A stretch of 24,318 bases of DNA, taken from JBHBQE01 sp041776485. Lineage in GTDB: Bacteria; Bacillota; Clostridia; Lachnospirales; Lachnospiraceae. The notes beneath the pieces are model-generated. The model was not told the origin of the DNA and ran no database searches. It worked only from the letters and a program-made list of their open reading frames with translations. Made by a program: the position numbers and the translations under genes. Positions 7,241 through 14,918 of the stretch are shown in pieces. The number at the start of each line of letters is the position of its first letter. The stretch's first letter is position 1. The stretch spans positions 1 through 24,318 of the forward strand of contig JBHBQE010000007.1 in the NCBI GenBank assembly GCA_041776485.1, given 5' to 3'.

Positions 7241-10200
7241 GGAACCGATTCTTTCAATCAATAGTATGAATGAACTTAGTACCCATCTTTGCGAAGATGG
7301 GTCGTTCTTTTACGCTCTTTTTGGACTTGTTTCTTCAGCAAGAGCTCTGTTTATATATACACTTGGGCATGAAATTAAAAGGAAACTGGTTATTCTTCAA
7401 AGTGAAACCGAGGCGAGGAAGCTTTTTGATGAATACCGTTCCTTTGACAGAGAGTGCAGCTTTTATCCCGCCAAGGATTTGCTGTTTTATGAGGCGGACA
7501 TAAGGAGCAATGAGCTTACCACCCAGCGTATTCGTGTTATTAAAAATATTTTGGAAAATGACAGGGTAACTGTATTTACCTCTATAGAGGCGGTACTTGG
7601 GAGACTGCCGGGCGTAGAAGCATTTTGCGGGAATGAGATTATATTAAATACAGGGGATATTATAGACTTAGATGATATTGCCATTAATATAACAAAGCTT
7701 GGCTATCAAAGGAGCGGGATGGTTGATACGCCGGGTGAGTATTCCATAAGAGGGGGTATCCTTGATATATTTCCCTTAACGGAGAATTTTCCAATCAGAA
7801 TAGAGCTTTGGTCAGATGAAATTGACAGTATAAGAACCTTTGATGTGCAGACACAAAAGTCTATTGATATTATTAATACGGTTAAACTGTTTCCAGCCTC
7901 TGAGGAAAAGCTTTATGAGGAGCATAAATCAGAAAATAATCAGAGCTTGCTTATGGATTTTTTTGGACAGGATTCCTGTATTTTTCTGGAGGAACCATCT
8001 CAGCTTATTAATAGTGCCGAGGCTTTATTTGCCGAATATAGTGAGAGCATGAAAAGAAGGGGAATGTTGGATGGGACTATTGAGAAGGATGAACAGGATA
8101 TAGTTGGAAATATTATTGCAGAACCCGGATTGGTTCTTGATTCTATTAAGAGCCATAAGGCACTGATATTTGCAAGTCTTTCTTCTGTTAATTCGACTTC
8201 GGATATAAAGAAAAGCTATCATATAGAAACTGCACCGGTTATTTCCTTTAACAATTCCATTCCACTTCTAAAAAAGGAGTTAAACAGCTACAGGAATAAG
8301 GGCTATAAAATCATTATCTGCGGACAGTCTAAGTCAAGACAAAAAAGACTGCAGGACAGCCTTATGGCAGAGGGAATAGAGTGTTATTTTTCTGAGGATT
8401 TGAATATTCCTGTTGAAAGGGGGCAAATCGCCATTACAGTTTCTGCTATGGGAAAGGGCGTTGAGCTTGTTGAATCAAAATCTGTCTATATATCTGAAAA
8501 TGATATTTTTTCCGGAGAATATAAGAGAAAGCGTAAAAAAACTTATCAAAAAGGTGATGTAATAGAGAGCTTTAGAGAGCTAAATGTCGGGGATTATGTT
8601 GTGCATGAAAATTACGGTATGGGGATTTATCGTGGTATCGAAAAGATTGAGCAGGATAAGATTACCAAGGATTTTCTTAAAATTTCCTATGCCGGCAGTG
8701 ACAATTTATATATTCCGGTTTCACAACTGGATTTAATTACTAAATATTCCGGCAGTGAAGCTAAGGTTAAACTTTCCTCTCTTACGGGAACAGAGTGGAA
8801 GAAAACAAAGGACAGAGTGCGTTCTGCTGTCGGGGATATGGCAAAGGAGTTAGGGGAGCTTTATGCCAAAAGAAATGAATTAAAGGGATATGCTTGTGGA
8901 GAGGATACTGCCTGGCAAAGAGAATTTGAGGAAACCTTCCCCTACGAAGAAACACCGGGACAGCTGATTGCCATTGAGGAAGTTAAAAGGGATCTTATGA
9001 GCGATAGGGTTATGGATAGGCTGATTTGCGGTGATGTGGGATTTGGTAAAACTGAGGTGGCATTGCGCGCGGCATTTAAAATGGTTCAGGAAAATAAACA
9101 GGTTGTGGTATTATCCCCCACCACAGTTCTTGCCAAGCAACATTTTAATACCTTTAGTGAGAGAATGAAGGATTATCCTATATCTGTAGGGCTGTTATCA
9201 AGATTTAGAACTGCGGCGGAGAATAAGGAGACGGTAAAAAAGCTTAATTCCGGCGAGCTGGATATAGTTATAGGAACCCATAGGGCACTTTCTAAGGATG
9301 TCCATTTCAAGGATTTGGGACTTTTGGTAATTGATGAGGAACAAAGATTTGGAGTTAAGCATAAAGAGAGGATAAAACAGCTTAAAAATTCAGTGGATGT
9401 TTTAAGCCTTAGTGCCACGCCTATTCCCAGAACTCTTCACATGAGTCTGGTGGGGATAAGAGATATGAGCCTTTTAGATGAGGCACCTTTGGAGCGTTCC
9501 CCCATACAGACCTTTATACTGGAAGAAAATGATGAAATGATAAGGGAGGCTATTGAAAGGGAATTGTCCAGAGGAGGGCAGGTGTATTATGTGGCAAACC
9601 GTGTAAGAGGAATTGCTGAACTGGCTGCAAAGATAAGAAATCTTGTGCCAAATGCCAGTGTTGCTTATGCTCATGGACAGATGACAGAAAGCAGGCTGGA
9701 GGACATCATGTCTGATTTTGTGGACAGAGAAATAGATGTACTGGTCGCCACCACTATAATAGAGATAGGACTTGACATTTCCAATGTAAATACAATTATT
9801 ATTCATGACGCAGATACCTTTGGGCTTTCTCAGCTGTATCAGTTAAGGGGCAGGGTAGGGAGAAGCTCCAGAATAGCCTACGCATTTTTGATGTACAAAA
9901 GAGATAAGCTTTTAAAGGAGGTGGCACAGAAGCGACTAATGGCAATTAAAGAGTTTCAAAGTCTGGGAAGCGGTTTTAAGATTGCCATGAGAGATTTAGA
10001 GATCAGAGGAGCGGGGGCAATGCTGGGAAAGGAACAGCATGGCCATATTGAGATGGTAGGTTATGACTTATACTGTAAGCTTTTATCCAATGCTCTGAGG
10101 GAGCAAAGAGGCGAGGAGGTGCTTTCGGATTATGAAACATCTATTGATATTATGTCCGATGCATATATTCCTGAAAGCTATATTGAGGACGAAATGCAAA

Positions 10201-10601
10201 AGCTTGAAATTTATAAAAGAATTTCCTTTGTCGGGACTAAAGAGGCAGAATTGGATATGGTGGATGAGCTTATTGACAGATTTGGGGAGCCGCCTGACTG
10301 CGTATTGAATTTAATCCGGATTGCAAGACTTAAGAATCATTCCCATGGAGCCTATATTACCAAAATACAGCAGTTTGACAGATACATTAAGGTAGAAATT
10401 TTTGCCAATGCAAAGTTTAATCCAGAGGCAATTCCTGAATTTATAAATGAATATAGAGGGCAGGTAAAGTTTCAGGCAGACCCGAAGGCTCCGGCATTTT
10501 ATATTAAAATAAAAAATAATATTGGTAATGAACAGGTTCTGTCTCTGTTAAAGGATTTTGTAAATAATGTGGATATAAAATTAAAGGAGAATATTGCCTA
10601 A
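7215..10601 (+). CDS. mfd: Transcription-repair coupling factor
   Basis: Mfd displaces RNA polymerase stalled at DNA lesions and recruits the UvrABC excision machinery. The 1128-residue protein shows the standard layout. The N-terminal third is UvrB-like (FYPAKDLLFYEADIRS near 85, YSIRGGILDIFP near 176). The CarD-like polymerase-interaction domain begins near 453 (LNVGDYVVHENYGMGIYRG). The translocase modules carry Walker A GDVGFGKTE near 605, the DEEQ box near 705, and QLRGRVGRS near 874. A C-terminal TRCF domain follows. The ATG at 7215 lies inside pth and gives an N-terminus that lines up with Bacillus Mfd. A second in-frame ATG at 7266 is possible but would trim that region. No clear ribosome binding site precedes 7215, which fits coupling to pth. 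Confidence 0.97.
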   Translation: MENRNQIFKEPILSINSMNELSTHLCEDGSFFYALFGLVSSARALFIYTLGHEIKRKLVILQSETEARKLFDEYRSFDRECSFYPAKDLLFYEADIRSNELTTQRIRVIKNILENDRVTVFTSIEAVLGRLPGVEAFCGNEIILNTGDIIDLDDIAINITKLGYQRSGMVDTPGEYSIRGGILDIFPLTENFPIRIELWSDEIDSIRTFDVQTQKSIDIINTVKLFPASEEKLYEEHKSENNQSLLMDFFGQDSCIFLEEPSQLINSAEALFAEYSESMKRRGMLDGTIEKDEQDIVGNIIAEPGLVLDSIKSHKALIFASLSSVNSTSDIKKSYHIETAPVISFNNSIPLLKKELNSYRNKGYKIIICGQSKSRQKRLQDSLMAEGIECYFSEDLNIPVERGQIAITVSAMGKGVELVESKSVYISENDIFSGEYKRKRKKTYQKGDVIESFRELNVGDYVVHENYGMGIYRGIEKIEQDKITKDFLKISYAGSDNLYIPVSQLDLITKYSGSEAKVKLSSLTGTEWKKTKDRVRSAVGDMAKELGELYAKRNELKGYACGEDTAWQREFEETFPYEETPGQLIAIEEVKRDLMSDRVMDRLICGDVGFGKTEVALRAAFKMVQENKQVVVLSPTTVLAKQHFNTFSERMKDYPISVGLLSRFRTAAENKETVKKLNSGELDIVIGTHRALSKDVHFKDLGLLVIDEEQRFGVKHKERIKQLKNSVDVLSLSATPIPRTLHMSLVGIRDMSLLDEAPLERSPIQTFILEENDEMIREAIERELSRGGQVYYVANRVRGIAELAAKIRNLVPNASVAYAHGQMTESRLEDIMSDFVDREIDVLVATTIIEIGLDISNVNTIIIHDADTFGLSQLYQLRGRVGRSSRIAYAFLMYKRDKLLKEVAQKRLMAIKEFQSLGSGFKIAMRDLEIRGAGAMLGKEQHGHIEMVGYDLYCKLLSNALREQRGEEVLSDYETSIDIMSDAYIPESYIEDEMQKLEIYKRISFVGTKEAELDMVDELIDRFGEPPDCVLNLIRIARLKNHSHGAYITKIQQFDRYIKVEIFANAKFNPEAIPEFINEYRGQVKFQADPKAPAFYIKIKNNIGNEQVLSLLKDFVNNVDIKLKENIA

Positions 10602-10640
10602 ATCCAACAAAATACATATAATATTTGGGATATTTTAAAT

Positions 10641-10646
10641 TATAAT
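10641..10646 (+). promoter_or_regulatory. Possible -10 element upstream of the foldase gene
   Basis: A perfect TATAAT lies 43 bases before the ATG at 10689 in the 87-base A+T-rich gap after mfd. No good -35 is found 16-18 bases upstream; TTGGGA at 10625-10630 is only 10 bases away. A weak or activated promoter for the foldase-murA-HAD set is possible. I see no terminator hairpin in this gap. Confidence 0.35.
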
Positions 10647-10688
10647 GTTAAAATAGGCATTTGCTTATTAAATATTTAAGGAGTATTT

Positions 10689-11750
10689 ATGTACAATATA
10701 AAAAGAGCGTTAGCAAGCACAATTGCCATTGTACTGGCGGTAACAAGTCTGGTGGGATGTGGAATGAATAAAGATGAAGTGCTTGTTAATATTAATAAGG
10801 GAAGTGATGAAATAAGCCTTGGATTTTATAATTTTGCAGCAAAATACCAGCAGTCGGTTTTGGATGTAAACTATGGTTCTATGATGGGTGATAATCCCTG
10901 GACGAGAGATTTAGGCGGTTCCATGGGAACCATGGAGGATTCTGTTAAGGAGCAGACCCTGGAATCAATAGAGGAGGCATATCTTTGCGAGGCTCACAGA
11001 GAGGATTATGATGTTTCCATTTCCGATGAGGAAAAGAAATCTATAGAAGAAGCTGCGGGGGCATTTATTGAGGGAAACAGCAAAAAGGCACTAAAGGCTA
11101 TGGGAGCTACAAGGGAGTATGTGGAAAGATATTTAACCCTTAACTACTTTAGAGAAAAGGTGTCTGCCAAGGTTAAGGAGGAAATAGAAGTTAATATACC
11201 CGAAAGTGAATCCGTTCAGTCTACCATTTCATATGTTCTCTTTTCTACTGAGCCTGTAAAGCCGGAGTCTGAAACAGAAGAAGGGGAGCCCGTACCGTTA
11301 AGTCAGGAGGAAATAGCGGGAAAAGAGGTATTGGCAAATGAATTTTTGGCCCATGGGGATTTTGATACAGCAATTGGGAAATCGGGTCTTGAAGCCTTGA
11401 AGTATACCTATACGGCGGCAATGGATCCAAATGAAGATACAAATCTTGGCGCAGAGGTGATAAAGGCAGCTCAGGCGCTTAAGGATGGGGAAATGTCCTC
11501 TGCAATATATGTGGAAAATAAGGGCTATTATATAGTTAAGATGGAAGCGGAAAATGATAGTGAAGCTACTAAAGAGAAATCTAAGGAGCTTGAGACTTCC
11601 GAAAGGGATGGCCACTATAAGGAGGTTTTGGAAAACTGGAAATCTGAGATAACCTGGAAGGTGGATAAAAAGGTGCTTTCTAAGGTTAAGTTTGACAGTA
11701 TTTTTGAAATGTCAGGGGAGATGGAAAAAGAGCTGCAGGCTGGGGAGTAA
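10689..11750 (+). CDS. PrsA/SurA-like foldase lipoprotein, parvulin domain degenerate
   Basis: This 353-residue lipoprotein is probably an extracytoplasmic folding factor for secreted proteins. The signal peptide ends in the lipobox LVGC with Cys24 followed by Gly. Residues of about 35-170 form a helical SurA/PrsA-like chaperone region. Residues of about 178-285 have the spacing of a parvulin domain: a strand ISYVLFST, then LAHGDFDTAI, a Gly-containing segment, KDGEMSSAI and the terminal strand GYYIVKM. Parvulins normally have His in the first strand (HIL) and often in the last (GYHI). Both are Tyr or absent here, so isomerase activity is doubtful. An acidic 20-residue insert rich in Glu and Pro follows the first strand. 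AAGGAG at 10678-10683 supports the start. A PrsA-type gene next to mfd is a familiar Clostridia arrangement. Confidence 0.8.
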   Translation: MYNIKRALASTIAIVLAVTSLVGCGMNKDEVLVNINKGSDEISLGFYNFAAKYQQSVLDVNYGSMMGDNPWTRDLGGSMGTMEDSVKEQTLESIEEAYLCEAHREDYDVSISDEEKKSIEEAAGAFIEGNSKKALKAMGATREYVERYLTLNYFREKVSAKVKEEIEVNIPESESVQSTISYVLFSTEPVKPESETEEGEPVPLSQEEIAGKEVLANEFLAHGDFDTAIGKSGLEALKYTYTAAMDPNEDTNLGAEVIKAAQALKDGEMSSAIYVENKGYYIVKMEAENDSEATKEKSKELETSERDGHYKEVLENWKSEITWKVDKKVLSKVKFDSIFEMSGEMEKELQAGE

Positions 11751-11752
11751 GG

Positions 11753-13048
11753 ATGGAACAATATGTAATTAAGGGCGGAAACGTCCTGGAGGGGGAAGTT
11801 GAGATAAGCGGTGCCAAAAATGCCGCATTAGCAATACTTGCAGCCTCTATCATGACAGATGATACGGTTCATCTTGAAAATGTACCTGATGTCAGGGATG
11901 TTGCGGTAATGATAGACGCTATGGCAGCCATAGGAGTCTATGTAAAGAGGGAAGGGGATAAGCTTACTGTTAATGCCTCAAATATACACCATTTGAGTGT
12001 AGATTATGAATATATTAAAAAGATACGTGCATCCTATTATCTTTTAGGGGCACTTTTAGGTAAATATCACCGTGCCGAGGTTGCGCTGCCGGGAGGCTGT
12101 GATATCGGAAGTCGTCCCATAGATTTACATATTAAGGGATTTCAGGCAATCGGAGCCAAAACTGATATAAGCTATGGTCTTATAACAGCAGACGCTGATG
12201 AATTGGTGGGGAACCATATATATATGGATAAGGTGTCGGTAGGTGCTACCATAAATGTTATGATGGCGTCATGCCTTGCCTATGGGAAAACAACCATAGA
12301 AAACGCTGCTAAGGAGCCCCATGTGGTGGATACCGCCAACTTCTTAAACAGTATGGGTGCCGATATCAGAGGTGCGGGAACCGATGTTATCAGAATAAGG
12401 GGAGTTGAACGTTTAAGGGGTACGGAGTATTCCGTGGTACCGGATCAAATTGAGGCAGGTACCTTTATGTGTCTTGCTGCTGCCACCGGAGGCGATATAA
12501 CCGTTAAAAATATTATTCCCAAGCATATGGAGGCTGCCAGTGCCAAGCTTAGCGAGATAGGCTGTACAATAACGGAATATGATGACTCTATTCGTGTAAA
12601 TGCCAGAGACAGGGTCTTAAAAACCGCAAGCATTACAACGTTACCTTACCCGGGATTTCCTACAGATCTGCAGCCCCAAATAGCTGTTGTACTTGGACTT
12701 TGCGATGGAACCGGTACAGTTACGGAAAGTATTTGGGGCAATAGATTTCGCTATGTGTCAGAGCTTATCAGGATGGGTGCAAGCATTCAGGTAGAGGGGA
12801 ATATAGCTGTTATTAAAGGGGTGAAGGAATATCAGGGAGCTCACATTTGTGCTCCGGATTTACGTGCAGGAGCAGCCTTGGTTATTGCGGCACTTGCTGC
12901 TAAAGACGGAATTACCACTATAGATGATATCTATTATATTAAAAGAGGCTATCAGGATTTTGAAAAGAAGCTGGCTAAGCTTGGCGGAAATATTAAACAG
13001 GTGTCCTCTGAGAATGAAAGGCAGAAATTTATTCTTTTAGTGTCATGA
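11753..13048 (+). CDS. murA: UDP-N-acetylglucosamine 1-carboxyvinyltransferase
   Basis: MurA transfers enolpyruvate from phosphoenolpyruvate to UDP-GlcNAc, the first committed step of peptidoglycan synthesis and the target of fosfomycin. The 431-residue product starts IKGGNVLEGEVEISGAKNAAL, containing the conserved Lys-Asn pair. It has the active-site loop PGGCDIGSRPIDLH with Cys116, so fosfomycin sensitivity is expected from this residue. QIEAGTF and PYPGFPTDLQPQ further along are family signatures. It starts two bases after the foldase stop, with GGAG and AAGG at the junction serving as ribosome binding site, and overlaps the downstream HAD gene by four bases. Clostridia often carry two MurA paralogues; I cannot tell which one this is. 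Confidence 0.96.
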   Translation: MEQYVIKGGNVLEGEVEISGAKNAALAILAASIMTDDTVHLENVPDVRDVAVMIDAMAAIGVYVKREGDKLTVNASNIHHLSVDYEYIKKIRASYYLLGALLGKYHRAEVALPGGCDIGSRPIDLHIKGFQAIGAKTDISYGLITADADELVGNHIYMDKVSVGATINVMMASCLAYGKTTIENAAKEPHVVDTANFLNSMGADIRGAGTDVIRIRGVERLRGTEYSVVPDQIEAGTFMCLAAATGGDITVKNIIPKHMEAASAKLSEIGCTITEYDDSIRVNARDRVLKTASITTLPYPGFPTDLQPQIAVVLGLCDGTGTVTESIWGNRFRYVSELIRMGASIQVEGNIAVIKGVKEYQGAHICAPDLRAGAALVIAALAAKDGITTIDDIYYIKRGYQDFEKKLAKLGGNIKQVSSENERQKFILLVS

Positions 13049-13689
13049 GGTATAAAGCGGCAATTTTTGATTTAGATGGGACCCTTTTAGATACTCTTAT
13101 GGATTTAGTCCTTTCTGTAAACCATGTGCTCAAAGAAAATGGAGAACAGGAAAGGAGCGTTGAGCAGATAAGGTCAGCCATCGGAAATGGTAACAGGCGC
13201 CTTATGGCGCTATCTATAAGCGGCGGAGAAAATAATCCCGATTTTGAAAAGCTCTATAATGAGTATGTACAGTATTATAGGCAGAATGATACTGTCAAAA
13301 CCTGTCCCTTTGATGGGGTAATGGAGGTTTTGAGTTTTTGCAGGAACAACCATATCAAAACGGGAATTATATCAAACAAGGTTCAAATTGCTACTGAGCA
13401 CCTATCTGAACATTACTTTTCAGGCTATATAGACGTTACCCTTGGAGATAATGAGAAACGTCCCAGAAAGCCTGCACCTGATGTGGGGATTTTAGCTTTG
13501 GAAATGCTTGGGGTTTTGGCTGATGAAGCCCTGTATATTGGGGATTCCCCTGTGGACTCTGAGTTTGCCGAAGCAGTGGGCATGGACTGTCTTTTGGTTT
13601 CCTATGGATTTAATGATATGGAAGCAATACAAAATAAGCCCTGCATTGCTATTGCAAAATCTCCGATTGAAATTCTAAATTATCTCTAG
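13045..13689 (+). CDS. HAD phosphatase, phosphoglycolate phosphatase-like
   Basis: This 214-residue HAD hydrolase belongs to the Gph/PpaX-like group and is probably a small-molecule phosphatase. Unlike the HAD protein at 2439 it has the full motif I, FDLDGTLLDT, with Asp9 and Asp11. A helical cap follows, then motif II GIISNK, motif III RPRKPAPD and motif IV YIGDSPVDSEFA. Phosphoglycolate, pyrophosphate (PpaX) and other sugar phosphates are known substrates in the group, and sequence alone does not choose. The ATG overlaps the murA stop (ATGA), so it is translationally coupled to murA. Its last 15 bases overlap the 3' end of the minus-strand HD-GYP gene. Confidence 0.9.
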   Translation: MRYKAAIFDLDGTLLDTLMDLVLSVNHVLKENGEQERSVEQIRSAIGNGNRRLMALSISGGENNPDFEKLYNEYVQYYRQNDTVKTCPFDGVMEVLSFCRNNHIKTGIISNKVQIATEHLSEHYFSGYIDVTLGDNEKRPRKPAPDVGILALEMLGVLADEALYIGDSPVDSEFAEAVGMDCLLVSYGFNDMEAIQNKPCIAIAKSPIEILNYL

Positions 13690-14778
13690 AATATGCAGAT
13701 TTTCTTCCTTTGAGAGATCCAGAGTGCTTTTATCTTCCAATTCAACAATTGGGTGGGAAAGCTTATTATGGTTTAGATATATGATTCTTGCCTTTCTGCC
13801 GTCCGTTAAGTAAACCATACGGTTTTGGTAGGCACTGGCTATATTTCTCAAAAATGTCAGTATAAATCGGGTATTATACATAGCAAAACCATCCGCCTCG
13901 AAAGCCTCTATAACCTGGAAAGGAGACAGAGGATGCCTTTGGGGGCGTGCGGCAGTCATTGCCTCATAAACATCAGCAATTGCAACTATTGCAGCGTAAG
14001 GGTCAATTTCTGCACCCCGCAGACTCATGGGATAGCCGCTTCCGTCATATCTTTCGTGGTGTTGCATGGCAGCATTAACAATACTTTCATTAATGCCGGG
14101 AACCTTTTTAAGAAGTTTTTGACCATAAACGGTGTGCATTTTCATACTCTCGAATTCTTCTACAGAAAGCTTGTCGTTTTTATATAAAACATGCTCGGGA
14201 ACTAAAATTTTACCTATATCATGGAAAAGACCGCATAATGTTAAAATATCGAGATTTTCCTTAGGGAAATGCAGCCAGCGGCCAATACCTCTGGAAATTA
14301 ATGCTACATTTACGTTACTGGAATATATTCCCCCTTGATACTCAAGGGCACCTACTGTATGAAACAGATCCAGAGGAGTTTTTTTTCTGAAAAGCCTCCC
14401 CAAGTCCCATAGAAGGAAATCAAAGTTTACGTTGTCAAACTGTTCATTTTTAATATTATTATAGGTTTCCTCCAAAGTTTGAAGGAAATCGGTATATGAG
14501 GACTGGAATTTAATAAATTCCGGATTACACCTTGTACGGAGTTTGTAAGTAGCAGGGTCATTTTCCGGCAGACCTTGAATCAAGGTTGGTGAAGTTTCTT
14601 CAATTGGATCCTCCCTTGATTCCACAGTAACCTCTTTGATTCCGTAAAACCGCAGCTTAGCGATAAGGATATCATTAAACACAGCACCACGGCTGGCAAT
14701 AATCTGCCCTTGTACGGTAATAATATCTTTGGCAGCTATCATATCAGCAGTTACCTGAGACAAAGGTATAGTTTTCAC
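13675..14778 (-). CDS. HD-GYP domain protein, probable cyclic-di-GMP phosphodiesterase
   Basis: HD-GYP proteins hydrolyse cyclic di-GMP or related signals through a metal centre. I place the start at the GTG at 14778, because GGAGGA (14785-14790) lies 6 bases upstream. The in-frame GTG at 14808 would encode the ribosome binding site itself. The 367-residue product has an N-terminal domain of about 60 residues (IPLSQVTADMIAAKDIIT and following), a linker, then the HD-GYP domain. That domain has FHDIGK with His186-Asp187, MHTVYGQKLL, the diagnostic HHERYDGSGYP near 240-250, and IADVYEAMTAARP. A C-terminal segment of about 70 residues (DGRKARIIYLNHN) follows. All signature residues are intact, so an active enzyme is likely. 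It is the only minus-strand gene, divergent from metK and convergent with the HAD gene. No receiver or membrane segment is present. Confidence 0.92.
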   Translation of the reverse strand: MKTIPLSQVTADMIAAKDIITVQGQIIASRGAVFNDILIAKLRFYGIKEVTVESREDPIEETSPTLIQGLPENDPATYKLRTRCNPEFIKFQSSYTDFLQTLEETYNNIKNEQFDNVNFDFLLWDLGRLFRKKTPLDLFHTVGALEYQGGIYSSNVNVALISRGIGRWLHFPKENLDILTLCGLFHDIGKILVPEHVLYKNDKLSVEEFESMKMHTVYGQKLLKKVPGINESIVNAAMQHHERYDGSGYPMSLRGAEIDPYAAIVAIADVYEAMTAARPQRHPLSPFQVIEAFEADGFAMYNTRFILTFLRNIASAYQNRMVYLTDGRKARIIYLNHNKLSHPIVELEDKSTLDLSKEENLHILEII

Positions 14779-14784
14779 AAAGCT

Positions 14785-14790
14785 TCCTCC
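14785..14790 (-). promoter_or_regulatory. Ribosome binding site fixing the GTG start of the HD-GYP gene
   Basis: On the minus strand GGAGGA is followed by six bases (AGCTTT) and GTG at 14778. This strong match argues for a protein 10 residues shorter than the longest open frame. Confidence 0.85.
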
Positions 14791-14819
14791 ATATAGAAAG
14801 TGATACACAATGGTTTAAT

Positions 14820-14846
14820 TTTATAGTAGTATATGTTCCTTGACAA
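14820..14846 (-). promoter_or_regulatory. Weak candidate promoter of the HD-GYP gene
   Basis: Reading the minus strand, TTGTCA (14846-14841) and TATAAA (14825-14820) are separated by 15 bases, short of the optimum. The -35 overlaps that of the metK promoter on the other strand. Confidence 0.3.
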
Positions 14847-14867
14847 GGATTTTAACTGAAGTAAACT
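14840..14867 (+). promoter_or_regulatory. Predicted metK promoter
   Basis: A perfect TTGACA (14840-14845) is followed after 16 bases by TAAACT (14862-14867, four of six consensus bases). Transcription from about 14875 leaves a leader of roughly 45 bases, too short for any SAM riboswitch. The -35 sits inside a perfect inverted repeat TCCTTG-A-CAAGGA at 14837-14849. Confidence 0.6.
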
Positions 14868-14918
14868 ATCTTTGGAAGAAATATTTTTTAAATGTAACTT
14901 TAGTTTAGGAGATTAACA

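Noticed and set aside
13825..14338. Plus-strand open frames opposite the HD-GYP gene
   Set aside because: They lack recognisable motifs and are explained by the intact HD-GYP gene on the other strand.
14776..14808. GTG at 14808 as the start of the HD-GYP gene
   Set aside because: It would translate the GGAGGA ribosome binding site. The GTG at 14778 is ideally spaced from that site and begins with the normal domain sequence.
14868..14918. SAM riboswitch in front of metK
   Set aside because: The predicted leader is about 45 bases, too short for any known SAM riboswitch class, and no conserved paired core is visible.
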